Shown here in pieces: positions 22,374 to 33,568 of a stretch of DNA of 64,000 nucleotides (position 1 is its first letter; each line of letters opens with the position of its first letter). Source of the DNA: Chenopodium formosanum (taxonomy: Eukaryota; Streptophyta; Magnoliopsida; Caryophyllales; Amaranthaceae); contig CM044868.1 in assembly GCA_024500155.1 (NCBI GenBank), positions 39,876,165 to 39,940,164 of the forward strand. The letters run 5' to 3'. Under the pieces are notes generated by a model, which saw only the letters and a list, made by a program, of their open reading frames with translations, did no database searches and was not told the origin of the DNA. Made by a program: the position numbers and the translations under genes.

Positions 22374-24096
22374 TGATGAGTGACATTTATGTCACTCCTA
22401 GGATAGTGTTTATGCCTTGTTTTAGCTTGTCTTAGGGTGTTTTGTAGTTGTTTTGTTGGTGTTTTGTAGTTGTTTTGTTCAAATAATGCGTGCATACATG
22501 TCTCGATGTGTTTTTAATGAAATCGCGTAAATTCTTGAATGCTTGCCTTCATTGCGTGTTTGCACCGTTCCCTATACCTTATTGCTTCCCTTGGTGTTTG
22601 TGCTTAGGTATTTGAAGTCTTGGATTGCATAGAAGAAGCCAAGGAAGCATGAGAGAAAAATCGAAGAAAGAAAGGTGCAAGGGCGCGCACAATGTGCACG
22701 GGCGCGCGACTGATGTGTGCGGGCACGCAGCCCTGCCAGAACTCGGGCAAAGGAGGCAAAATTGCAGAATCGAGGCAGAAAGTTTTGCGCGACCTGCGCG
22801 CAACTTGCGCGCGGGCGCACAAACAAATGCGCGGGTGCACAGCGAGCAGCACGGGCGCACACACCCAAGAAGCAAGCCGCACAACCTACGAATGCGCGGG
22901 CGCACAGGCCACTGCGCAGGCGCACAACCTATTGCGCGGCCGCACAACTTCCATTCGCGGGCGCACAGCGAGCCCTGTTCAGCGTTTTTTCGCGACTTCC
23001 TTTATATTTGCGTGCCTTGTTTTTGTACGGGGGAACTCGATATTTTTTGATCTTCTTCCTAGTTTTAGAAAGAGCTTCTCTCTCTTAGGGTGAGATTAGA
23101 TAATTTTTAGAGAGAGAAAATATATTATTGCTCAATATTCTTCCAAGATTCAACTTTTCTTAAGTTTAAGTTTCAACCAAGCAAGAATTCAAGTTTTCAT
23201 CTTTCATTAATCCTTTCTTTAGTAATCTCTTCTCCTTTCCTTTAGTTTTATTTATTTGTTTTATTGTTGTTTATTCTTGTTAATCTTATTAGTTTATCTA
23301 GTTGTTATTGATTTCATTGATTTTAATTATGTTTTGTTTTGAGTTTCTTGAGTTTATTTCTAGTTTTGATATTGTGTTTAATCTCCCTTCTCCAGGCTAA
23401 ACTTTTTGCTAGGGGAAGGGGGTGGAAGATATGAGTTGATATTGGATGAATGATGATGGTTGGATTGAACTTATGCCATATATTGATGAAAGACATGATT
23501 TTTATTAGCTTGGGATTATTGTTGCACTCTATTTGATGTTTTCTAGTTTAAATGCATGAAAGTGATTTGAACTAGATTAGAATCACCTCTATTTTAATGA
23601 TTGCATGAGAATGAGTTATTAAAGTGGAGTTTTTATGGATTGTGCTTCTTTATTCTCTTGATTTGATTGTAACTAATAGGATGCATGAGAATGATCCTTA
23701 TTAGTGTAGACATCTTTCATTGATTTGCCTAGACTATTGCATGAGAATGAATTGTTTAGGTAGAATCTTGTGTTCTTTGGCATATGTTTCATGATAATCA
23801 CCATTATTATCCTCTTTCTAATCATATTGGACACCCTCGTATCCCTAGCGTCATTTTCTATTGATTTTAATCATCATTTTCTTGCTTATTTGTAGTTTTA
23901 GTGTTCTTACTCAACAAAACCAACAAAAACAATCCCCTTTTCACTCTTGCATTAGTGATATTTGATGTTAAATTAGCGTGCTTCCCTAGTGGTTCGACCC
24001 TTTACTTGCCACTAACTAGTTTAGTGCAGGTTCAGGTATTATAAATGATAAATTTGGTTAGGGTAGTAGTTTAACGACCTATCTAACCCGCGATCA
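22374..24096 (+). repeat. Athila-1 5' LTR
   Basis: Starts TGATGAGTGACATTTATG and ends GCGATCA, 1723 bp. The first bases form a perfect hairpin (22378-22385 with 22390-22397, loop TTTA). A TTTATATTT box lies at about 23001-23009, some 30 bases after a GC-rich array. The start resembles those of Athila-3 and Athila-4. Confidence 0.85.
22678..22972 (+). repeat. GC-rich array in Athila-1 U3 (GCGCGGGCGCAC type)
   Basis: About a dozen variants of GGGCGCGCAC / GCGCGGGCGCACA at spacings of 15-35 bases. Several open frames on both strands through this block are artefacts of its high GC content. The array sits just before the TATA-like box. Confidence 0.85.
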
Positions 24097-24101
24097 AATT
24101 T

Positions 24102-24119
24102 TGGCGCCGTTGCCGGGGA
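24102..24119 (+). promoter_or_regulatory. Primer-binding site, Athila type
   Basis: TGGCGCCGTTGCCGGGGA five bases after the LTR. Athila elements are generally described as using tRNA-Asp as primer. The same site follows the Athila-4 LTR exactly and, with mismatches, those of Athila-2 and Athila-3. Confidence 0.9.
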
Positions 24120-24252
24120 AGCGGCTTGTTTAGCGTCTATTTTTGCTATTGTTAGAGTCATTTTATTTGCTTTCCTTTCTTTTATTTTGCTTGTTTAATC
24201 CTACTTGTCATTGCTAATCGTGTGCTTAGTTTTGTTTTATTCAAAGTGAGAT

Positions 24253-26058
24253 ATGGCAAGACAAGAGGATGACCTTCTTTTTAGGGAGTTTGGAAACCCG
24301 GAAATCTATGAGCTCACGAGTGGTATAATTCTCCCGACCACCGAGACTAATTTCACAATCCATCCAAAATATGCTAGGATGGTTCAAATTGAGCAATTTT
24401 CCGGAGGCGTAAGTGAAGACCCCATTGAGCATTTGGACCGATTCCTTGAGTTGTGTGCAATGATGGAAACAAATGAAGTGAGCCAAGATTACATTCGTAT
24501 GCATCTCTTTCGGCAATCTCTCATCGGAAGAGAAAATAAATGGCTCAAGCTTTTGAAGCCCAACTCTCTCACCACATGGAAGAAAGTTGCAAAGGCCTTT
24601 CTCAAGAGGTTCATTTCCGATGAGCAAACCGCAAAAATGAAGAGGAAGATAGCTTCCTTTGAGCAAAAACCGGATGAAACTCTTGGGGAAGCATGGGAAA
24701 GGTTTAAGGATTTGATTAGAGCATGTCCTCATCATGAATTGAACCGTAATTTGCTCATGAGATTCTTTTATGATGGCTTGGAGCCAATGTCAAGGACCAA
24801 TCTAGATGTGGGTGACGGTGGCCAATTGATTAAGATCCCTCAAAGCCATGTTGAAGCTACAATTGAAGAAGTGGCTACTAGCTATTCTTGGGGAGGCTGA
24901 AGAAGGTCCCAAGGGAAGCAAGGAGATCTTTATGAGTTGGAGAAAGTCGGCCAACTTAAGAACATAGTTGAGCTCTTGAATAAAGGTCTTTCCAAGTTGA
25001 ACTCAAGTGTTGGTTTGTGTTCAAAACCTTTACAAATCATTGATTTCTCATGTGCTCGTTGTGGTGGGACGGATCATGATGCATCCTATTGTAGAGAGTT
25101 CAATCTCAAGCATGGTGAAGTTTTGACTTTGAGGGAAATAGAGTTTGTAACCCAAGCTCAATCCCAACAACTTCAACAACCTCCAAGGCAAGAAAACTCC
25201 TACCCCCAAGATGGACCTCTCTTCAATCCACCAATCCAAAACTTTTCCTACCTTTCCAACCAAGTAGAGAACTCTCAAGATCAAAATCATGACCTATTTC
25301 CTCAAGCATATGAAGAAAAATCCCCACCCGACCACACACAAACCCAAATTCTTCAACAATGTTAAACTATCACTCCACAATTCCAAGAAATCAAATCTTA
25401 CAATGAAGTTGTTTATTCCCAACTAGCCAAAACTTCTTCTCTCCATTTAACCACAAAAATCCCCTTACAATCATTTACTAACCCTTCACATACTTATCAA
25501 CCCGAAACTTCCAAGGAGGACAAGGTTGTAGATGATGTGGTTGAGAAGATGGTTTAGGAACAAAATGAGGAGCCATTTGATTTTAGTGAACCAAACAAGT
25601 TTGAAGGCCCGATTCCCTTTCCTTGTAGGTTAGTTGAGAATGTCGTTTTGAAGAGCCCTATGGCGGTGAGCCTATGTAGAGTTGATGTGGTCGATGATGT
25701 GATGGCTAATGAGAGCTTACCTTCACGTGATGATAAGGTGACAATGAGGTATGATGACTTCCTTGAAGTTCCCGCTTGGTTTGAAAGCTCTCTTGAGGAA
25801 GTTGAGGTTTACCTTCCTAATATTGAGGATTCCAAGCTCGATCCTCCTTTTAGAAGGAAAAGAAAGAAGATTGAAAAAAGAAGAAGAATCAACAAGAAGA
25901 AGGGAAAGAGAAAAGATGAGCCACTATTGGCTCTTGATTCATTCCCTCCTTTTCCTTGTGGTGATGTGAGACCTCAAGGAGCTCTAGCTCTCAAGATTGG
26001 GGGCATCTATGATTCAATCCTCAAGTTGATGAGGGTGAAGTTCTTTAACCCACCTTGA
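24253..26058 (+). pseudogene. gag: Athila-1 gag-linker frame with three stops
   Basis: From the ATG at 24253 one reading frame runs 602 codons, broken only by stops at 24898, 25363 and about 25555. Residues 1-215 are a typical Athila gag: IEQFSGGVSEDPIEHLDRF, ETLGEAWERFKDLIRACPHH and a FYDGLEPMSRTNLD segment. A knuckle CARCGGTDHDASYC follows near residue 268. The later part has VSLCRVDVVDDV, resembling the protease-to-RT linker of Athila-4 (CFRVDVLDNV), then a Lys/Arg-rich stretch and a Pro-rich end. Protease and polymerase are missing, yet the remaining parts share one frame, so the gag-only form probably arose before the stops. The product would have been a structural particle protein. Confidence 0.8.
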
Positions 26059-27235
26059 ATGAGGTGAAGGGTCAAGCTAGAGACCATAAACAAGAGCTTC
26101 CCGGGAGGCAACCCGGAGGATTTCTAACCCTTTTTCTCCCCCTCCTTTCTTTTTCCTTTTGCTTTATTTCTTTGTTCTCTTTTAATATTTTCTTTTGTGT
26201 CTTGTCTTGCCTTGTAGGTTTATTTTTGGAAGTTTGGAGCGGAGTGACATTTGGTGAACTCTATTTTATGCTCCTTAATTCTTTTAAGCTAACCTCCCGG
26301 TGAGACCTTTCTTATTTTTACTCTTTTACTCTTTCTATAGTGGATTTGAAGCTCTTTAGTTAGTATTTGCTTACTTCCCATCCCTTGTGAGATTTAAATT
26401 GTTCAAGCCTCCATCAATTTTGTTGAGCGGCGCTTAGGATCCTTGACTATGCATATCTTAATCCTTGTGTTGTCCTCTAACTCCCCAGATCGTGACCAAG
26501 CAGCTCTAGGGGAGGAAAAGGGCACCCTTTTCTTATTTTTCTTTATCTTCTTTTTGTTTTGTTACATATTTTGTTTTAATTTTGCATTTTCTCCTCTTGC
26601 CAACCCTTTTAGCTTATTACCTTTCTTGACTATGAGCCATATTACAAGCCTTATGACCTTTTGTTTCCCTAAACCTTAGTTTGTGAAGCATTTTGGTTTG
26701 ATAGTTTGTTTTGTGTTGTAATGAAAATGAGAAAGTATTATGCTCTTTGTACCAAGCAAGGAAGTAAATTTTATGTATTGTGTGTAATAATGCAAATGCA
26801 TCCCAGAAAAAGCCGTCCTTAGTTAAAAAGGCAAGGACATCAAATAAGTTTTCAAAAAAAAAAAAAAAAGAGAAAAAAAGAAAAAGTAGGTTTCGTTTTC
26901 ATCCCATAGTTAAGCATTGAGGACAATGCTTCGTTCAAGCTTGGGGGGGGGGACGTTACTTCATTTTCTTTTTTATGGAATGTTGGTGTTAAGTAAGCTT
27001 GGGGGAGATGGCATTATTGGTATTTTTGTTTGATGTTTGGTGATTTCTTGAGTTTGTTTTTGAGGTTTGATCACCCTTTTGCTTCACTTAGGAAATATCA
27101 CCAAAATTTTCAAATTTTTACCCCGCCTTAAACCTTTGCCTTACGTTGCAACCCTAGTTAAGACCCTTAGACTTTAGAGGGGTGAGGTCAAATTCCGGTG
27201 GAGGGAGATAGATTTCAACCCTATGGAGAGAGTAT
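26059..27235 (+). other. Athila-1 3' untranslated region
   Basis: Starts with the CCCGGGAGGCAACCCGG phrase often found after the Athila polyprotein, then T-rich DNA. G-runs at 26943-26952 and about 27000-27006 (each after AAGCTT) are the best polypurine-tract candidates. No 3' LTR follows. An A-run lies at 26854-26869. Confidence 0.6.
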
Positions 27236-27239
27236 GCTT

Positions 27240-30022
27240 CATTTTTTCCTTTCCCCAATAAGTCTAGCATAAGCACCTTTCTTTTCCCTTAGATTACTTT
27301 TGTAGATCCTCTATTTATTTTCCTTTAATAATATGAGCATTTATTCTCTTACATATGATCATTTCATTGCATTGCATCAAAAAAAAAAAAAAAAAAAATC
27401 CATGTCGAATTAAGCACAAGGTATACCAATGATTTGAGGCACCCCTTGTAGCCACATCATATTGCCTTTCACTTTTCTAATTTATAATCCTTTCTTCATA
27501 AACAACTTTTGAGCCTCGTCTAATGATAGACCATTCATTTTTCAATCCATATCTACCTAACCTTGGGATGGGATGGTGTGCAACTTATGCAATCTCAAAA
27601 GCTTGAGTGATTCAAAAAATTAAAATAGAAAAAATAAGCAAAAGCAAAAAATAAAGAAATAAAAGTGTACAAAAGGGCAAGTGTTCCAATGTCTTTGACA
27701 TGAACATGTCTTCGATATGAACACGTCTCAGGTTGCGTCTCTTATCGAGTGCTCGGTACCGCGCCTGAGAAACATGAATGCCAAGTGAGTGATAGACCGC
27801 ATGATCGAGATTGTCCACACTTATAAAAATAAGATAAATGCTAAAGCAAAAGAAAAAGCTAAAAAATAAGAGTAGAAAATCAAGCATAAATATAAAGATT
27901 CAAAAGCAAGGTTGCACACCTTAGGGGCTTATCGAGGGTCTTGAGCTTTTATCCCCTTCTTCTTCAATCCTTTAGCCTAACCACGTTACAACCCTTAAAA
28001 AGACCTCTTTTGAGGTATACACACACTTGTGCGAGGTTCGGCTAGAGCAACGTTCGGCGTGATTCCTAACGGATACGTAGGAAACCTTACATCGAGGTGC
28101 GGCCGTAATAAACATGCATTCATATTCAAATTCATACACTTAAACCACGATTATATCAAGGGATCTCCTATGCTCATCCCTATCCATTTAGAGCTAGACT
28201 TGGGGGCTTGATCCCTACATCATTAGCCTACCTAGCCTAATGAGTCACCATCATTTGTCTCTTCTCTAAATAATATTTTCCCACACACTTAGCCTTTGCA
28301 GCCTAATTTTAGTATCACTTTCACACATCGCACAGATACATGACCAAATGTACTTCCCTTAGGAACCCTTTGTCATGAAATCTTAACATAACACTGAAGC
28401 ATGCCTTGTCATATCAAAATCACTCATCAATCATAATTGTCATTGCATATCGAAGTATGAAGTTCTTAGCCTCCGTGCCTAAGTTACCTAAATACTTTCA
28501 TTATCGAGTCAACTAGGATAGTCTAAGATGTTACAATCCTTGTACTGTGAGAAACAACATTTGACTAAGCTCATTCAACATGCATCCTCAAAAACTTCGC
28601 TTCTTTCTTTTTCGCGTCTTTCTTTTTTGGAAGAAAGTCGGTACCCTCCACAAAAGTGACAGAAATTTTTTTATTTTTTGCATTTTCGAGTCACGCGATC
28701 ACAATACAATGCACACACGGGTCATGAGTCATACGTGTCATTACACCTTGAGTCGAGTCAACCTCGAGTCGATCACAGTGAGTCAAGTTTATACCTTGAG
28801 TCACGACAAGTCAATGAGTCAAGCAATGCTAAACCTTAGGTCAACCCTAAGATGATTAAAATTAGAAAAGTTCTATAGTAAAAAATAAGTACAGGTGCAG
28901 AAGAATAGGGAAGACCCTACTCCAGCGCCAGACGACAACATCTAGCGTATGGAAATAGGTTTCAGCGCTTGGCGCTAGATCTCAGCATCTGGCGGCAGAG
29001 TCAATTCTTGGTGCTAGAGATATTTCAACAGCGACAGAGCTCGAAGCCTCTCAGAAGGGTGATTTCGACCTCATACAGCAATTTCGAGTTCCTTGGTACG
29101 CCAGTTAGCCCCTATAAGCAATTTAATTGACATGATTAAATAGTCGGTTTGATTACACTCTAAGTGATCGACCTGATGAAAGATCGTCTCACTTAGCTTA
29201 AGCGCCTAAAACACTGGCTCACTACAATCGTTTTAAAAGCAAGCATTTAAACGAAAACATTTCTAAATATGGATTGTCGCGCATTCTTCTTAAACGACAA
29301 TTTTTCCAAAATTGGATTGTCATCTCCAACTGACAATATTTCCAAAAATGGATTGTCGTGCATCTTCTTCAACGACAATTTTTCCAAGATTGGATTGTCA
29401 TCTCTGACAAAGTTTCCAAGCGTGGATTGTCGTGCTCCTTCGTTGTTTGGCAAGTTTTTTCCAAGTTTGGATTGTCATACATTCATCGACTCATTGACAA
29501 GTTTTTCGAGATTGGATTGTCATACATTCAATTCCCTATGGCAAATATTTCCCAAAGGATTGTTCGTAGGTCTCTATTCATCATAAAAATCGGCAAAGGT
29601 TCCTCAACGTGGATTGTCATTCATTTCAGCAAGTGGCAAATTTTCCCAAAGTAGATTGTCGGTCGACTCTTTTTTGCAAATGTTCCAAGACACAGATTGT
29701 TAATTATGGCAATATTTTCCTTAAAGGATTGTCGCATAGCATTGGCAAATTTCCAAAGAGGATTGCTTTCAAGAGTTATATTCCAAGATGTGGATTGTCG
29801 ATCGTAGCAAAATTCTTATGACATATTGTTACAAAGCATTGGAAACTTTTCCCAAAATTGGATTTTGGCAAATTTTTCAAGATACGGATTGTTGCTTCAT
29901 CGTGGCAACATTTCCAAGGATGGATTGTTACGAAGCATTGACAACTTTACCTAAATCGGATTGTCATATATCATACAAGAGTTGTGTTGGCAACTATTCC
30001 CAAATAAAAGAGGATTGTCATC
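27240..30022 (+). other. Ogre 3' non-coding tail abutting the 30023 LTR
   Basis: Shares ordered blocks with the Ogre-A and Ogre-C tails: the ATGAGCATTT...poly(A) stretch at 27330-27405, the CCTGAGAAACATGAATGCC block near 27765-27785, the hairpin block at 28030-28105 and AAAGTCGGTACCCTCCAC near 28634. A GCGCCAG/GGCGCTAG cluster at 28922-29010 matches motifs in the 30023 LTR, tying tail and LTR to one family. It ends with a hairpin-repeat array. No clear polypurine tract precedes the LTR. Confidence 0.75.
29271..30017 (+). repeat. Irregular array of hairpin-forming GGATTGTC repeats
   Basis: About 17 copies of GGATTGTC or GGATTGT at spacings of about 40-70 bases, each followed by a GACAA and TTTCCAAG-type phrase. 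In the first units the start and end pair: ATTGTCG with CGACAAT (29273-29301), ATTGTCA with TGACAAT (29316-29337), ATTGTCGT with ACGACAAT (29352-29379). Pairing fades towards the right. Confidence 0.8.
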
Positions 30023-31444
30023 TGTAGACACCCATTTGTGTCTCCCCAAAACCAAACCCAGTGATGAGTACCTTTCACGTCGAATCATAATCGAATGAAA
30101 TGAAAGTGTGGAAAGCCTAGTGTTGCGGATAGTTTTAATTTCTTTTCTCTTCTCTCTGTTTTTCAAAACTTATTTTAAGAAAACAGCCAATCCAGTTTGG
30201 TTGGTCCTGATATTGGTCCAATAGTAGTGTAGTTGGATGGGGTTTGAAAAGAGCTTTCCAACGATATATTATAAGCCCAATTCCAATGAATATTGAGGAA
30301 GTTATGGCCAATTCACTAAACTGGGCCCGTTTTGAGCCTTATATGCGGCCCAATGATCTAGGGGAGGGCCTAATATAGATTTATCATTCCTAATACAATT
30401 AAGAATGGTTTTAGTCTTCTAGATTATTCTAGAAGGTTCTTTTTCATTCCTAATTCAATTAGCATTGATAAATTAACTTTTGTTAACTTTTCAGAGTTTA
30501 AATTAAAATCAAAGAGCATTTTTGAGGGAAATACGATTTTATCCTCCTGTACGACAATTTTTATCTGATTTTAGGAAAACGCGTAAATTTTCAAGTCAGC
30601 ACCAAACGCTAGCTGTAGCACCTGGCGCTAGCCTTGGCGCCTGACGCTAGGGTTAGCGTCTGGCGCCAATGGCCAACGATGGCGCCAACCTTGTTTCACG
30701 TGCGCCAGACTCTGTTTTGATAATTTTATCCATTTAGTTGATTTTCTCTATAAATAACGTCGTAAACTCAGTTTTCATTCACCAACAACCAGTTTTCATT
30801 CTCATTCTTTTCTAATCATTTGCCAACTATCATCAATTTTCTTTTTATTCTCTCTCTCTTTTTGCTAAACTAGCTTCTCTCAAATATAAAAATTCCGCAT
30901 TCATTAGATCTAGAAACACCTAGCCATATTCGAAGTTGCCTTCACCCTAGACGTGAAAGGTTTAATTTCTGAGGGTTTGGTCCCAAATCTTTATTTCAAT
31001 TATTTAATTTAATTGTTTATTTATTATTTTCCTTGAAGTTACTAACGTGTGTATTTTGTTATTAGAAAGAGGTACGAGGCATCAAAGTAAGTGCTTTAAT
31101 AATTTTTATTGATATTATGATGTAGAAATCATGTTTAGATTGTTATCTTGATTCCTAGTATCATGTCTAGGGTAATTTTAATATCAAATATGATTGTTAC
31201 GATGCCTTTTATGTTCTTCCTAATATTTATGATTGTTAGTATCATGTTAGGGTTAAAGATTTGATTTTGATGCTTAGTGACATGCTAGGGTTTGCTATTA
31301 ATCTTGTTAGTATCATGCCTAAGATCTTGCTATGCTTTAACATGATTATTATTATTATTAAATATGATGGTTATTATGATGATTATTATTATGATTATTC
31401 TTTATGATTTATTGTTATAATTATTGTGATGATGATTCTTTTTA

Positions 31445-31495
<51 letters not shown>

Positions 31496-32018
31496 TTGTT
31501 GCTTGATTATTGTTATTGCTTGATCACGCCTTTTATGCATGTTTAAAGGGAATTTGTACTTGTAATCACGCTTAATAAGATAATTAATAATCTTGTTTAG
31601 GATTAATATGATTATAATTCAAGTGATCGCCAATAATAGATTTATTTGTGCATTAATATTCAACCAACATAGATAAACAGGTTTAGGGTTAATCCTATTG
31701 ATTGCATGTTAGTCAGAAAGCGCACATGAATACGATCAGAATAAAGTAGAGGCCTATTATTAGGGCAGGTTCAATCTCTTTTAGGTTTGATTTGTACCTT
31801 CATCCCCGAACCCTTATTTGGTTCAATACCTTATGGAGTTGACGATCTCTTAGATCGTTAAGGGGTGTAACCTTCACCCTTTGAACGGTTTACAAGTTCC
31901 TAAAACTTGTTGGCGACTCTTTTGCTCTATCTTCTTCCCTTTTGGACGCCACCGTACTTTAGTGTATGATCACAGTGGGGTTCAAGCTAGGGGATTAACG
32001 CTTGAATTATTCCCTACA
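30023..32018 (+). repeat. Ogre-B LTR
   Basis: Starts TGTAGACACC and ends TCCCTACA, 1996 bp. TATA box TATAAATAA at 30749-30757. A GGCGCC-rich array at about 30600-30715 lies before it. One CTTTCCAACGATATATTATA module lies near 30258. An (ATT)n microsatellite lies at about 31446-31496. It has a tail on its left and a primer-binding site on its right, so it serves as 3' LTR for one unit and 5' LTR for the next. Confidence 0.88.
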
Positions 32019-32024
32019 GTTTTT

Positions 32025-32042
32025 TGGCGACTCCACTGGGGA
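32025..32042 (+). promoter_or_regulatory. Primer-binding site of Ogre-B
   Basis: TGGCGACTCCACTGGGGA, identical to the Ogre-A site, six bases after the LTR end. Confidence 0.88.
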
Positions 32043-33568
32043 GGATTTCTATTTTAATTCCTGAATTTGTTTCGGCAATGATTTAGAATGAGTGGATGAG
32101 ACTCGAAACGTTCTAAGTATTTCATATGCGTAATTTTGATAAACATTATTGTCATATGCATAAAAAAGATCTCATTGGAAAGACTATCTGTAATGAGTTA
32201 AAAACATAGGATTTTACACGTAGGAAATTTGAGGAATATCTTTCAAAACTAGGACCGAAATAACACTACGCGAAACTGGAAAATTTTATCGAGCACAGAA
32301 AGCTGCTGAGGCATGTAGGAATTAGCGCTAGGGGCCAGAGCATTGGCGCCAGAATTTAAACCGTAGCGCCAGACGCCAGCATTGGCGCCAGGCGCTACAG
32401 CTAAAACCTGGCGCCAGTCTCTGTTTGCTGGCGCCAAGTTCTTCCAATACCGAGCCAGAAATATGCGTTCTAATTTCGACCAGTTTTTCGTATTGTTTGA
32501 TCGATCCTACTTCCTAACTGAATTTTTTCTCACTTTTCTGAAACCCATATGTGTTCTACATATGGACATAACCCTCTGGGAATTCATGCTCCATCTACCT
32601 GATTGAACGCTCTGAGCAACAAAGGGTACATCTGAGATTGTTGAATTCACCAAACCATGGAAGCGAGTTTTTTTAATATTCGCGGTGTCCCATCCACTCG
32701 CGCCAACCCTTCACAGTTAGGCTTCCGCGCAGTGCATCCGGACAATTAACCATGGACCCTCTTTGACTAAACCATATCCCGAACTTTAGAGAACTTGAGC
32801 CATGGTTAGGTTGCAAACTCATTGCATCATATTGTGCCTACTTGACTAATTGTGCATTATTTGTTGTGCATATATTCTATGTTTTCTTAACCATTTGTTT
32901 AACTTGTGTTGAGATTAAATAAATTAAGGACTTAAAGAACTTTGCCTAATTAATTAATTAATTAATTTGAGTCAATAAAGTATAATATTTTAATCAGAAT
33001 TGACCTAGTACGACTTTAGGCATACCCTTGTTGATTAATAACACCGAAAACAGTCCCAGATTGAAGCTCCAGCATTGGCGCCAAAGTCTGGACTGTAACG
33101 CCAGAGTGTGGCGCCTGGCGATAGCTCTGTCTCTGGCGCTACGCTACACAGTGCGACGCCAGTCCTGTTGTTTTGCCGACATTTCGGATTATTGGTCGAG
33201 TCATCACCTAGTGTCTAATTAACCAGTTTGCTAATTAATTCGGTTAATTTTCGCTGTCAATAGTACTTGGTTGAGTCATTAATCGAGTTTAGGCACTAAG
33301 TCCCATGGTCTTACACAAGAGTCCAAACATGTCACTTACACTTAACGCACACACCAATACACACACTTTGACCATGTCTAGAGGAGTCTTGCATGCGCGT
33401 TTTTTCCGTCATTTTTTAAGGGGGGTAAGTCGGAAATTAATCCTCCATTTTAAAAACTATACTTAGTTCCCTAAAAAATATTTGTACATTATTTTTTGCC
33501 TAAAAAATATGCACCTATTTTTTTTTTATTAATTTTTCCTCTTTAAAAAACCGTAAAGTCAAGTCGAT
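32043..33568 (+). other. Ogre-B leader with GGCGCC clusters
   Basis: No supported ORF. Two clusters of GGCGCCAG-like motifs at about 32322-32425 and 33070-33170 repeat the LTR array motif. The block at 32540-32850 corresponds to the Ogre-A leader block. A run of TTAA repeats lies near 32948-32968. Confidence 0.7.

Larger units (their letters stand above)
22374..27235 (+). mobile_element. Athila-1: gag-only Athila retrotransposon lacking its 3' LTR
   Basis: 5' LTR, Athila-type primer-binding site, one long gag-derived frame and a 3' untranslated region with G-runs. No protease, RT, RNase H or integrase core is present. At about 27235 the sequence changes into an Ogre tail, so the right end including the 3' LTR has been lost; that boundary is accurate only to about 50 bases. 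Confidence 0.8.

Noticed and set aside
22572..23093. Six overlapping open frames on both strands in the Athila-1 LTR
   Set aside because: They run through the GC-rich array, where stop codons are rare. They have Arg/Ala/Cys-rich low-complexity products and no domain.
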